Positions 9,122 to 17,953 of a stretch of 64,000 nt of DNA are shown piece after piece. Made by a program: the position numbers and the translations under genes. The notes under the pieces are model-generated. The model was not told the DNA's origin and searched no databases. It worked only from the letters and a program-made list of their open reading frames with translations. Source of the DNA: Collimonas pratensis (lineage in GTDB: Bacteria; Pseudomonadota; Gammaproteobacteria; Burkholderiales; Burkholderiaceae_D); contig NZ_CP013234.1 in the NCBI RefSeq assembly GCF_001584185.1, positions 5,456,001-5,520,000 on the forward strand. The letters are read 5' to 3'. The number at the start of each line of letters is the position of its first letter. Position 1 is the stretch's first letter.

Positions 9122-9400
9122 ATGACGTTACGCAAAGGATTTGCCGACGCTTTGCGCATTGTGCGCAAACACAAAGATTTGACTCAGGAAGATTTTTCGG
9201 AAGTTTCAAGTCGCACTTATTTGAGTACTTTAGAACGAGGTATGAAATCCCCCACTCTGGACAAAGTTGATGATCTTTCAGCTGTGCTGGGAATTCATCC
9301 GACGACCCTACTTTTGCTCGCTTATTCGCTATCTGAAAAAATCACCGTGGAACGGCTTTGCGATAGAATTATTTCCGAAGCTAAGTCGTTTGATTCCTGA
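9122..9400 (+). CDS. XRE-family helix-turn-helix regulator
   Basis: A 92-residue protein whose first 65 residues form an XRE/Cro helix-turn-helix (FADALRIVRKHKDLTQEDFSE, RTYLSTLERGMKSPTLDKV). The ATG at 9122 is preferred to the in-frame one at 9110 because GGAG at 9112-9115 is correctly spaced from it. Such short XRE proteins are common on mobile DNA, and its lower GC and decayed neighbours fit acquired DNA. Its targets are unknown. Confidence 0.8.
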   Translation: MTLRKGFADALRIVRKHKDLTQEDFSEVSSRTYLSTLERGMKSPTLDKVDDLSAVLGIHPTTLLLLAYSLSEKITVERLCDRIISEAKSFDS

Positions 9401-9443
9401 GTGTTGCAGGTACCAGCAGGCTCGACAAGAGCTCCGCTTATGC

Positions 9444-9836
9444 CTAGTGCTTGCTGCGGCCCGCAAAACCTGCGACGACTAAACCCATATTAAACGCGCC
9501 GAGGATGGCTTCAGATCCACACAGCATTTTTAAGGTCGTTGTTGTTGGCCAGATATCTCCGTAGCCCAAGGTAGTGAATGTGACGGCGGAGAAATATATA
9601 CCGTAAATTCAGTTCAGAGATGCTTTATCGCCCCAATCAGCTCCGTGAAACATTCGGGCATAGATGCCGATCATAAGTAGCGCAAAGAAAAATATTCGGT
9701 AGCGGCGTTCGCCGTAACCCCACATCGCACATTCCACCACAAGAACCAGAGCAATTTCCGGCACAACGGGAGGCACGTGACTGATTGAAAATGTTGATAT
9801 GTAGAAAAAATATAACAACTTCTTTACAAAAAACAC
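9444..9836 (-). pseudogene. Two-TM potassium channel-like gene with an internal stop
   Basis: The minus strand carries a 131-codon frame interrupted by one TGA at 9609-9611. After the stop the frame continues with a clear pore and selectivity filter (FSAVTFTTLGYGDIWP) and a final membrane helix, closing at TAG 9444-9446. Before the stop are hydrophobic segments (EIALVLVVECAMW, FFFALLMIGIYARM). The layout matches the Ion_trans_2 pore family, where a Trp or similar residue would be usual at the stop. The N-terminus also overlaps the extended 5' frame of the gene on the other strand. It is called a pseudogene; a sequencing error is the alternative. Confidence 0.75.
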
Positions 9837-10561
9837 GATTCAGAGTTGTTACCTCCCCAGAAATAATTACGATTACCAATAGAACGTGTTCAGTTGACAA
9901 AATAAAGACGCGGCTATCAGGCAAGGATTCCTGCCTGGCGCTGTGGCGCGCGCGGCAAAGCGGGATGCAGATCCATCGCCTGATCACCGCGCTCGATGAA
10001 AGCGGCCAGCGCACTCGTTCACACGGCGTGCCGCCGGCCTTGCTGCAGGCCCAGGCCGATGCGCTCGGCGTGCCGCTGGCGTTCTACAGCGCCAGCTGGC
10101 AGCAGTATGAAGAAAAATTCATCGCCGCCTTGCGCGCTGCCCATGGCGACGGCGTGCGCCACGCGGTGTTCGGCGATATCGACCTGCAGGCGCACCGCGA
10201 GTGGGAAGAAAAAGTCTGCGCCCAGGCTGGCCTGCAAGCTTGCCTGCCCTTGTGGCTGCAGCCGCGCCGCCAGCTGGTGGATGAATTCCTGGCGCTCGGC
10301 TTCAAAGCGGTGGTGGTCTGCATCAACGGCAATTATCTACCGCAAGAATTCTGCGGCCGTGAATTCGATGCCGCCTTCCTCGCCGATCTGCCGGCCGGCG
10401 TCGATGCCTGTGGCGAGAACGGTGAATTCCATACCTTCGTCTACGACGGCCCGGCGTTTGCCCATGCCGTGCCGTTCCGGCGCACCCGCATCAGCCCTTA
10501 CCAGGCGCCGCCGGAATTGGGATCGACCATGTTTTATTTTCAGGAGCTGACGGCAATCTGA
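9785..10561 (+). CDS. Dph6-like PP-loop ATP-binding protein, 5' end probably replaced
   Basis: From about 9920 the frame encodes an ATP-binding protein of the diphthine-ammonia-ligase-like family. It has the PP-loop SGKDSCLALW, then HGVPPALLQAQADALGVPL, VFGDIDLQAHREW and the C-terminal CGENGEFHTFVYDGP. In bacteria the role is unclear. The family normally begins about seven residues before SGKDS. Here about 45 residues of low-complexity AT-rich coding precede it, and the only ATG codons are at 9785 and 9791. Base composition changes sharply near 9900. The native 5' end has apparently been replaced by the decayed segment to the left, so expression is doubtful. Confidence 0.65.
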   Translation: MKMLICRKNITTSLQKTRFRVVTSPEIITITNRTCSVDKIKTRLSGKDSCLALWRARQSGMQIHRLITALDESGQRTRSHGVPPALLQAQADALGVPLAFYSASWQQYEEKFIAALRAAHGDGVRHAVFGDIDLQAHREWEEKVCAQAGLQACLPLWLQPRRQLVDEFLALGFKAVVVCINGNYLPQEFCGREFDAAFLADLPAGVDACGENGEFHTFVYDGPAFAHAVPFRRTRISPYQAPPELGSTMFYFQELTAI

Positions 10562-10708
10562 AGTGTCTGGCGCGGCGAGACGTTGCGTTACGGCCATGCA
10601 CCGACGGATATTGCGTAAAATGCCATATGCCGTCCGCCCGCAGCGCGCCACCGACAGGCGTCAACAGAACAATATCGGCGCCGCCTCTCACTCTAGATCG
10701 ATCACACC

Positions 10709-11599
10709 ATGCAAGCAGGAATGCTCTACGCCATCGCCGCCTACGTCCTGTGGGGCTTGTTCCCGATTTACTTCAAGGCGCTGGAAGCGGAGATTCCGCC
10801 GGTCGACATCGTCGCCCACCGCATCCTCTGGTCCTTCCTGTTCCTGATGATCGTGCTGACCGCGCGCAAGCAGTGGGCCTGGGTCGGGCCGGTGCTGCGC
10901 CAGCCGCGCGTGATCGGCGGCTTCGTCGCCAGCGCCCTGCTGCTGACCGCCAACTGGACCACTTACATCTGGGCGGTCAACAATAACCACATCGTCGAAG
11001 CCAGCCTGGGCTACTTCATCAATCCGATGGTCAGCGTCGCGCTTGGCCTGGTGTTCCTGCACGAACGGCCGCGGCCGCTGCAATGGCTGGCGATCGCCAT
11101 CGCCGCCGGCGCCGTGCTGTGGCTGACCTGGCAGGCCGGCCATCCACCCTGGATTGCGCTGACCCTGGCCGTGACCTTCGGCGGCTACGGCTTGCTGCGC
11201 AAGACCGCCAGCCTTGGCGCGCTGCCTGGCCTGGCGCTGGAGACCGCGCTGGTGCTGCCGCTGGCGCTGGCCTTCCTGGTGTATACCTCGCTGCAAGGCC
11301 ACAACACCTTCAGCAGCGCCTCGACCTCCACCAAGTGGCTGCTGGCGGCGGCCGGGCCGATCACCTCGATCCCCTTGCTGATGTTCGCCGCCGGCGCCCG
11401 CCGCATTCCGCTATCGCTGGTCGGCGTGCTGCAGTACATCACACCTTCGCTGCAACTATTGTTCGGCGTCTGGCTGTACGGCGAGCAGCTGGATGGCGAC
11501 CGCCTCAACGGTTTTATCCTGATCTGGTGTGCTTTGGGACTGTATTCGGCCGAGGGACTATGGCGAACGTTTAAAATACGCCCAGGCACGTCGGCCTGA
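10709..11599 (+). CDS. rarD: RarD-type EamA/DMT permease
   Basis: A 296-residue inner-membrane protein with about ten hydrophobic helices. It opens with the RarD signature AIAAYVLWGLFPIYFKAL and HRILWSFLFLM and ends with the second EamA repeat (LQYITPSLQLLFGVWLYGE). RarD members are drug/metabolite exporters, historically tied to chloramphenicol sensitivity; the substrate is not known. The ATG at 10709 is used; an in-frame ATG at 10721 is possible. It stands alone, 117 bases before ettA. Confidence 0.92.
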   Translation: MQAGMLYAIAAYVLWGLFPIYFKALEAEIPPVDIVAHRILWSFLFLMIVLTARKQWAWVGPVLRQPRVIGGFVASALLLTANWTTYIWAVNNNHIVEASLGYFINPMVSVALGLVFLHERPRPLQWLAIAIAAGAVLWLTWQAGHPPWIALTLAVTFGGYGLLRKTASLGALPGLALETALVLPLALAFLVYTSLQGHNTFSSASTSTKWLLAAAGPITSIPLLMFAAGARRIPLSLVGVLQYITPSLQLLFGVWLYGEQLDGDRLNGFILIWCALGLYSAEGLWRTFKIRPGTSA

Positions 11600-11716
11600 A
11601 GGCTTGGCCTTAACAACTCGTCAACCCGGCGCGCATAGGTTATTCTTGGCAGTTCCGGCCCGTTAGCAAGGGCCGCTCTTATTCACCGCATTACTTTTTT
11701 ATCATCACTGCTCCTC

Positions 11717-13384
11717 ATGGCCCAATACGTCTACACAATGAACAAGGTCGGCAAGATCGTGCCGCCCAAACGCCAGATCCTGAAAGATATTTCGCTGTCG
11801 TTCTTCCCCGGCGCCAAGATCGGCGTGCTGGGCCTGAACGGTTCCGGCAAATCGACCCTGCTGAAAATCATGGCCGGCATCGACAAGGATATCCAGGGCG
11901 AAGCCGTACCCATGCCGGGCCTGAACATCGGCTACCTGCCGCAGGAACCGCAGCTCGATCCGGAACAGACCGTGCGCCAGGCCGTCGAAGGCGGGCTGGG
12001 CGAAGCGTTTGAAGCACAAGCCAAGCTGGATGCGGTGTACGCGGCCTATGCCGATGAAAATGCGGATTTCGATGCGCTGGCGGCCGAACAGGCGCGGCTG
12101 GAAGACATCCTCGCCACTGCCGGCGATGGCAATCTCGACCTGCAGCTGGAAATGGCCGCCGACGCCCTGCGCCTGCCGCCATGGGACGCCAAGATCGGCG
12201 TTCTCTCCGGCGGCGAAAAGCGCCGCGTGGCGCTATGCCGCCTGCTGCTGTCGAAGCCGGACATGCTGCTGCTGGACGAGCCGACCAACCATCTGGACGC
12301 CGAATCGGTCGACTGGCTGGAACAGTTCCTGCAACGCTTCCCGGGCACCGTGGTCGGCATCACCCATGACCGCTACTTCCTCGACAACGCCGCCGAATGG
12401 ATCCTGGAACTGGACCGTGGCCACGGCATCCCCTGGAAGGGCAACTACAGCTCGTGGCTGGAACAGAAGGGCGACCGCCTGAAGCAGGAAGAGGCGACAG
12501 AGTCCTCACGGCAGAAAACCATCGCCAAGGAACTGGAATGGGTACGGCAGAATCCGAAGGGCCGCCAGGCCAAGAGCAAGGCGCGCCTGGCTCGCTTCAA
12601 TGAATTGAGCGAGCACGAATACCAGAAGCGCAACGAGACCCAGGAAATCTTCATCCCGGTGGCAGAGCGCCTGGGCAATGAAGTGATCGAGTTCAAGAAC
12701 GTCAGCAAATCGTTCGGCGACCGCATGCTGATCGACAACCTCAGCTTCCGCATCCCGGCCGGCGCCATCGTCGGCATCATCGGCCCGAACGGCGCCGGTA
12801 AATCGACCTTGTTCAAGATGATCACCGGCAAGGAACAGCCGGACAGCGGCGAAGTGGTGCTCGGCACCACCGCCCGCGTCTCCATCGTTGACCAGTCGCG
12901 CGATTCTCTGTCGGACCAAAAGACCGTGTTCGAAGACGTCTCCGGCGGCGCCGACATCCTCACCGTCGGCCGTTTCGAGATGCCGTCGCGCGCCTACTTG
13001 GGACGCTTCAACTTCAAGGGCGGCGACCAGCAAAAGATCGTCGGCAACCTGTCCGGCGGCGAGCGCGGCCGCCTGCACCTGGCCAAAACCTTGCTACAGG
13101 GCGGCAACGTGCTGCTGCTGGATGAACCGTCCAACGATCTCGACGTCGAAACCTTGCGCGCGCTGGAAGACGCCTTGCTGGAATTCGCCGGCAGCGTGAT
13201 GGTGATCAGCCATGACCGCTGGTTCCTGGACCGCATCGCCACGCACATCTTGGCTTTCGAAGGCGAATCGCAAGTCTCGTTCTTCGACGGTAACTACCAG
13301 GAATATGAAGCCGACAAGCGCAAGCGCCTCGGTGAAGAAGGCGCCAAGCCTAAGCGCATCCGCTACAAGCCTGTAACGCGCTGA
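11717..13384 (+). CDS. ettA: Energy-dependent translational throttle protein EttA
   Basis: A 555-residue ABC-F protein with two ATPase cassettes and no membrane segments. Cassette one has Walker A GLNGSGKST, signature LSGGEKRRVAL and Walker B LLLDEPTNHLDAESV. Cassette two has GPNGAGKST, LSGGERGRLHLAK and LLLDEPSNDLDVETL. The opening AQYVYTMNKVGKIVPPKR and the overall length are typical of EttA. It binds the ribosomal E site and gates entry into elongation according to ADP/ATP ratio. A hairpin terminator follows the stop closely. Confidence 0.97.
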   Translation: MAQYVYTMNKVGKIVPPKRQILKDISLSFFPGAKIGVLGLNGSGKSTLLKIMAGIDKDIQGEAVPMPGLNIGYLPQEPQLDPEQTVRQAVEGGLGEAFEAQAKLDAVYAAYADENADFDALAAEQARLEDILATAGDGNLDLQLEMAADALRLPPWDAKIGVLSGGEKRRVALCRLLLSKPDMLLLDEPTNHLDAESVDWLEQFLQRFPGTVVGITHDRYFLDNAAEWILELDRGHGIPWKGNYSSWLEQKGDRLKQEEATESSRQKTIAKELEWVRQNPKGRQAKSKARLARFNELSEHEYQKRNETQEIFIPVAERLGNEVIEFKNVSKSFGDRMLIDNLSFRIPAGAIVGIIGPNGAGKSTLFKMITGKEQPDSGEVVLGTTARVSIVDQSRDSLSDQKTVFEDVSGGADILTVGRFEMPSRAYLGRFNFKGGDQQKIVGNLSGGERGRLHLAKTLLQGGNVLLLDEPSNDLDVETLRALEDALLEFAGSVMVISHDRWFLDRIATHILAFEGESQVSFFDGNYQEYEADKRKRLGEEGAKPKRIRYKPVTR

Positions 13385-13397
13385 ATGACGTGATCGA

Positions 13398-13423
13398 GAC
13401 AGAGGGCGCTTGCGCTTTCTGTC
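13398..13423 (+). terminator. Hairpin terminator after ettA
   Basis: GACAGAGGGCG and CGCTTTCTGTC form an 11-pair stem (two G-T pairs) around a four-base loop, 14 bases after the ettA stop. The following T run is short (TTTC), so termination may be partial. Confidence 0.6.
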
Positions 13424-13443
13424 TTTCGCGGCGGACGGCCGGC

Positions 13444-13662
13444 CTACATCATTTCCTCGACCATTTTTTTGATCTTCACCGCTTTTTCAAAATGGTCTAG
13501 CTGATGTCGCTTGATCCACCATTCCGCCGCTTCCATCAATAAGGCCGGATTATCGTTCTTGTTGGCAAAGAAGGCATAAAACGATAGCCCTACATCCGCG
13601 CCCTTGTCTTTGATTTTCTTGTTGCATACGTCAATTATTTTTTCCCTCAAACCTGCCCTCAT
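13444..13662 (-). CDS. Small conserved hypothetical protein (72 aa)
   Basis: A 72-residue soluble protein, rich in Lys and Trp, with the conserved-looking stretch GLSFYAFFANKNDNPALLMEAAEWW. I recall similar small bacterial proteins carrying a DUF label but do not assign a function. The ATG at 13662 is chosen over an upstream in-frame TTG because AGAGGA stands eight bases before it. It follows the DUF4337 gene by about 27 bases on the same strand and is probably co-transcribed. Confidence 0.75.
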   Translation of the reverse strand: MRAGLREKIIDVCNKKIKDKGADVGLSFYAFFANKNDNPALLMEAAEWWIKRHQLDHFEKAVKIKKMVEEMM

Positions 13663-13689
13663 GGCATTTTCCTCTTTAGGCAAGCGAAC

Positions 13690-14268
13690 TTAGATGTGTT
13701 GCCAGGCCAGGATGCCCAGCACCACGCTGACGCCTCCCGCGCCGTAAGCCAGTTTCTTCAGCCACTCCTTGCGCGTCAGCAGCGTAATCGCCGCCAGCGA
13801 AATCGCGATCTGGATCGCTGTCATCGCCTGCGCCCAGCGGTGATGCTGGTGCAATACCTGCTCTGACTTCTCATCCCAGGCGCTGGCCTCTTCTTCCAGC
13901 TGCTGAGCCTTCTTTTGCACCACTTCTTTTTCGCTCTTGTAGCGCGCCGCTTCGGCGGTGTAGTGCGCCGCATCGACGCCGGGAATATGGGTCGCCAGTT
14001 CGGCCAGGTTTTGCCGGCTGGATTTGGCCTGGTAGTAGTTCCACTGGTTGGACGCTTCGGTTTTCTTGATGGCGGCGTTGTTCTTGTTCATCGCCGCCTC
14101 GCTTTCGGTGGAACCGGCCTGGTAGCTGAACATGGCGCCGACGGTGGCCATGATGGCGGTCATCACGGCGATCTTGCCGGCGAAATTGTCACCGCTGCCG
14201 TGGGCGTGCTCGGTGACGTGTTCCAGATGGTGTTCGTGCGGGCTGAGGACTTCGAATTCTTCGGACAT
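13690..14268 (-). CDS. DUF4337-type membrane protein
   Basis: A 192-residue protein with a His-rich N-terminus (HEHHLEHVTEHAHG), a first membrane helix at about 33-50, a long charged helical stretch (about 60-140, likely coiled coil) and two C-terminal helices. This layout matches the DUF4337 family, which has no known function. The ATG at 14268 is taken as the start rather than the TTG two codons upstream. It is divergent from the YfhO-like gene and leads a two-gene unit with the small protein. Confidence 0.8.
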   Translation of the reverse strand: MSEEFEVLSPHEHHLEHVTEHAHGSGDNFAGKIAVMTAIMATVGAMFSYQAGSTESEAAMNKNNAAIKKTEASNQWNYYQAKSSRQNLAELATHIPGVDAAHYTAEAARYKSEKEVVQKKAQQLEEEASAWDEKSEQVLHQHHRWAQAMTAIQIAISLAAITLLTRKEWLKKLAYGAGGVSVVLGILAWQHI

Positions 14269-14608
14269 TGGCAAGTAATGATTAAGTGTGATGGGGCAGA
14301 CGTTAATTTACATTATGCAATATTAAGGTCTCTTGAAATTCCTTCTCAAGAAAATATTGATTGCTCGGGAAAATGAAATGGCGTGTTTTTTGCTCCAAGA
14401 AGAGCGAGCGCCCTTGAATGCCTTGCCACATATACCGATCCCTTACTCTAGTTTGCCGGATTCGCTCAATATTCCCGTTTCTCAAAATTGCTATTGGGAT
14501 AGAATTCATGGCCGATTGCTATCAAAACAGATGATGTCGCATCGCCGTCAAAGGCGCGAAATTCCAGCAAGTGAGTTTGCTCAAGCGTTTCAGTATCGTT
14601 CTCGCAAC
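14269..14608. other. Intergenic region without a recognised gene
   Basis: 340 bases between two divergent membrane-protein genes. The plus frame of the YfhO-like gene is open back to 14333, but the extra 92 codons do not look like a signal or a membrane segment, so they are treated as upstream DNA. The left half is AT-rich and should contain both promoters. No repeat or RNA structure stands out. Confidence 0.4.
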
Positions 14609-16921
14609 ATGACAAATAATAAAAAATCCCTTCTGGTTTTTTGCGTACTGCTCTTGCTGACCCTGGTTTTCTGGTGGCCTACCCTGTTCGAGGGCAAGAG
14701 CCTGATACACGGCGACTCAATCATCCATGGCTTGCCGCTGTTCGATTTCCACTCCCGCTTCCTGCATGGCGGCGAGACGCCGCTATGGACCGACAAGGTC
14801 TACGGCGGCCATCCGTTGTTTGCAGAAGGACAAGGCGGTTTCGCTAATCCGCTCAATATCCTGCTAGCCTGGCTGCTGCCGCCGGTGATCGGCGTCAATA
14901 TCTTCCACCTGGTGTGCATGCTGATTGCCGCCGCCGGTGTCTTCGTACTGTGCCGGCTGCTGGGCCGCAGCGCCTGGTCGGCCGGCTTTGCTGCACTGGC
15001 TTTGGTTTTTTCCACGGCCTGGCTGCAGGAACAGAATAACCTGACCATTTCCGGCACGCTGGCATGGGCTCCCTGGGCGCTTGCTGCGACAGAAGCCTGG
15101 CTCAGGAAACCGCTTGCCAGACAGGCGGTACTGCTGGCGGCGGCAGCGACGATGATGATCCTCGCCGGATATCCTCAACTGGTGCATGCCACTGCGCTAT
15201 ATGCCGTATTTTCCTTGTTCGCCATGCCGTTTTCCGAAGATGGCAGGAAACTGTGGCGAGCGCAGCGGCTTCAACTGGTGACGACTGCAGCGCTTGCGGC
15301 ATTGCTGTTCCTGGGGCTCGCCGCGGTGCAATTGCTGCCGCTGCTTGAACTTGCATCGCTCTCCCATCGCAGCGCCGGGGTTGGCCTGTTTTTTGAATTT
15401 TCACCCATGGCGGTGCTGCGCGGGCTGCTGTACACCCCCACTCAGCTGGCGCTGGCGCGCGACCGGCTCGACCAGATCCCGGGAATCGGCAGCCTGCTGG
15501 TCTGCATGCTGGCCTCGCTGTTCCCACTGTTTAAGTCGTCCTGGCGTGAAAAAGGGATTCTGCTTGCGGTGCTGATACTGATACAGCTCGGTGCAGGCAA
15601 GGCCTCGCCGCTATTTCTCATGCTCTACGACTGGCACCTGGTGCCGGGTCTGCATTTTTTCAGGACCACGCAGTCCTATCTGGAAATCGCCTGCATCGGC
15701 ATCGCTGTCCTGGCCGCCTTTGTCATCGATAGCCTGAGCAGCCAGGGGCGCGCGTCCGCTGCGGGCTGGCGGCGCCACAAGCGCCTGTGGCTCGCCGCCA
15801 TTTTCTATATCGCGGCCTGGGGCATCCTGATCGCCATCAGCGTTGAAACGGCGACGCCTTGGCAGCATCTTGCCATTGCCGCCCTGGCATTGATCGCCGC
15901 CGTGATTCTGGTGGCCAGCGGCAAAGCGCGCCACATCCCGCTGCTGATGTTTGCGCTGCTGCTGCTTGAGTGCTGTGCGCTGCGGCTGCATCTGTTTCAT
16001 TTCGGCGACGTCTCCCTGCTGCGGCGGCCAGCAACCCTGCAGGCATTGGCGCAACGCTATCCGATCCAGGACACCAAGTTCATCAATCACAGCCTGGCGG
16101 TCGCCTACGCCATGCGTAATTCAAGAGTTCCGGATCTGGATGCCAATGCGGAAAGAGCGCTGGCCTCGAACGCGGCGCTGAGCAACATGCGCTGGGATAC
16201 GCCATCGGAAGACGGCGCCCTGGCCTTGCCCTTGCGCGCCCGGGCTCTGCTGATCCCTGTGTTTGAAAACGAGATGGAGGGCCGCACCAAGACAGGGCCC
16301 GGCCAGCGCGCCATCGATCTGCTCGGCGTCCGCTTCATCTCCGCAGACCGGCAACTGACGGCGCCGGGTTTTCAGGTTGCCGTGCATGACCAGCAGCAGA
16401 ACATGTGGATCATGGAAAACACGGCTGCACAGCCGCTGTTCCAGAGCTTTACCCGCTATCGCCCCGTGTCTTCGGACGATGAAGCGCTGCAGCTGCTGCA
16501 AACGCCGCGCCAGCCGGAACTGATCATCGAAGCAGCCAAGGGACAGACGCTGCCACCGTTGTCGGACGCCGACAACAAAGCGGATGCCATCCGCTTCAAA
16601 GTGCTAACCAAGCAGCCTACTTTTTACGCAGTCGATGTGGATGCCGCCGAAGCGGGCTGGCTGTTCCTGGCCGACGCCAACTATCCCGGCTGGCGCGCCA
16701 CCATCGACGGCCAGGCGACGCACGTATTCAGCGGCCAGTTGCTGGGCAAGGCAGTCATGGTGCCGGCAGGCAGGCACAAGCTTGAATTCCGCTTTTCATC
16801 ATCGACCTTTCGCTACGGCTTGTGGTTATCATTGCTGACGCTGCTGATTTCGGCGGGATTGCTGGTCCGTTCATTTCTGCTGCAACGCCGCCGGCACCGC
16901 TTCGATGCAATAGCCAGATAA
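14609..16921 (+). CDS. YfhO-like multi-TM glycosyltransferase
   Basis: A 770-residue integral membrane protein counted from the ATG that starts MTNNKKSLLVFC, directly before the first helix. Roughly a dozen membrane segments are followed by a large exported domain and a last C-terminal helix. The N-terminal loop (HGDSIIHGLPLFDFHSRFLHGGETPLWTDKVYGGHPLFAE) and the C-terminal LADANYPGWRATIDG are hallmarks of YfhO-family GT-C enzymes. In Firmicutes YfhO takes sugar from a polyprenyl-phosphate carrier to glycosylate envelope polymers. The next gene is the matching GT2 and the third is GtrA, so the acceptor is probably a cell-surface glycan or lipid. Confidence 0.8.
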   Translation: MTNNKKSLLVFCVLLLLTLVFWWPTLFEGKSLIHGDSIIHGLPLFDFHSRFLHGGETPLWTDKVYGGHPLFAEGQGGFANPLNILLAWLLPPVIGVNIFHLVCMLIAAAGVFVLCRLLGRSAWSAGFAALALVFSTAWLQEQNNLTISGTLAWAPWALAATEAWLRKPLARQAVLLAAAATMMILAGYPQLVHATALYAVFSLFAMPFSEDGRKLWRAQRLQLVTTAALAALLFLGLAAVQLLPLLELASLSHRSAGVGLFFEFSPMAVLRGLLYTPTQLALARDRLDQIPGIGSLLVCMLASLFPLFKSSWREKGILLAVLILIQLGAGKASPLFLMLYDWHLVPGLHFFRTTQSYLEIACIGIAVLAAFVIDSLSSQGRASAAGWRRHKRLWLAAIFYIAAWGILIAISVETATPWQHLAIAALALIAAVILVASGKARHIPLLMFALLLLECCALRLHLFHFGDVSLLRRPATLQALAQRYPIQDTKFINHSLAVAYAMRNSRVPDLDANAERALASNAALSNMRWDTPSEDGALALPLRARALLIPVFENEMEGRTKTGPGQRAIDLLGVRFISADRQLTAPGFQVAVHDQQQNMWIMENTAAQPLFQSFTRYRPVSSDDEALQLLQTPRQPELIIEAAKGQTLPPLSDADNKADAIRFKVLTKQPTFYAVDVDAAEAGWLFLADANYPGWRATIDGQATHVFSGQLLGKAVMVPAGRHKLEFRFSSSTFRYGLWLSLLTLLISAGLLVRSFLLQRRRHRFDAIAR

Positions 16922-16972
16922 AATTAACGCCGACTCCGCAACGACGGGGGAGGACATAAAAGATGGAGATGT

Positions 16973-17944
16973 ATGTCAAACGCAGCCGTATCGAATCAGC
17001 TTATTGCAGTCATCCTGCCAGCCTACAACGAAGAACTGACCATTGCCGATACGGTCAAGGCGTTTCACGCCGCCTTGCCAGAAGCGGTGATCTACGTCAT
17101 CAACAATAATTCCAGCGACCGCACGCGTGAATTCGCCGAACAGACGCTGCAGCAGCTGTCGTGTCCCGGCCGCGTGCTGAACGAAGGCCGCCAGGGCAAG
17201 GGCAGCGCCCTCCGGCGCGCGTTCATCGAAATCGACGCCGACATCTATGTGCTGGCGGATGCCGACCTGACCTATCCGGCAGACCAGGCCCGCGAATTGA
17301 TGGCTCCGGTGCTCGAAGGCCGCGCCGACATGGTGGTGGGCGACCGCCAGTCCGGCGGCGACTATGCGCGCGAAAACCAGCGCTCGTTCCATGGCTTCGG
17401 CAACGGCCTGGTGCAATGGATGGTGAACCGCCTGTTCCGCGCCAAGCTGGTCGACATCATGAGCGGCTACCGGGTCTTCAGCCGCGACTTTGTCAAGACT
17501 TACCCGGTGCTGGCCGAAGGCTTCCAGATCGAAACCGACATGACTTTGCATGCCTTGCACAAACGCCTGCGGATTGTCGAAATACCGGTTGCCTACAAGG
17601 ACCGGCCGAGTGGCAGCGTGTCCAAGCTCAACACTTTGTCCGACGGCACGCGCGTGCTGTTTGCGATCGCCCAGATTTTCCGCTATTACCGTCCGCTGGC
17701 GTTTTTCAGCACGCTCAGCCTGATCCTGCTGTTGTCCGGCTTTGCTGCCGGTGTGCCGGTATTTGATGACTGGATCCAGTATCGCTACATTTATCACGTC
17801 CCGCTGGCCATCCTGGCGACCGGCCTCTGCATTGCGGCGGCGATGGCCATCGGCATCGGCCTGATCCTCGATTCGGTGGCACATCAGCAGCGTCTCGAAT
17901 TCGAGCTGCGCTGGCTGTCGCGTTCGGAACGCCGTCAAGGGTAG
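16973..17944 (+). CDS. GT2 polyprenyl-phosphate glycosyltransferase (DPM1/GtrB/CsbB type)
   Basis: A 323-residue family-2 glycosyltransferase: AVILPAYNEELTIADTV, the UDP-sugar and metal motif LADADLTYP, then SGYRVFSRDFVK and FQIETDMTLHA. Two C-terminal membrane helices lie at about 235-258 and 268-295. This is the layout of enzymes that charge undecaprenyl phosphate with one sugar at the cytoplasmic face. It follows the YfhO-like gene by 51 bases with GGAG at 16965-16968 before the ATG. The GtrA flippase gene converges on it. The sugar is not predictable. Confidence 0.88.
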   Translation: MSNAAVSNQLIAVILPAYNEELTIADTVKAFHAALPEAVIYVINNNSSDRTREFAEQTLQQLSCPGRVLNEGRQGKGSALRRAFIEIDADIYVLADADLTYPADQARELMAPVLEGRADMVVGDRQSGGDYARENQRSFHGFGNGLVQWMVNRLFRAKLVDIMSGYRVFSRDFVKTYPVLAEGFQIETDMTLHALHKRLRIVEIPVAYKDRPSGSVSKLNTLSDGTRVLFAIAQIFRYYRPLAFFSTLSLILLLSGFAAGVPVFDDWIQYRYIYHVPLAILATGLCIAAAMAIGIGLILDSVAHQQRLEFELRWLSRSERRQG

Positions 17945-17953
17945 CCAGGAAAG

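Noticed and set aside
14333..14608. Extended N-terminus of the YfhO-like protein
   Set aside because: The 92 extra residues have no signal or membrane character and no ribosome-binding site, and the first membrane helix follows the internal ATG directly.
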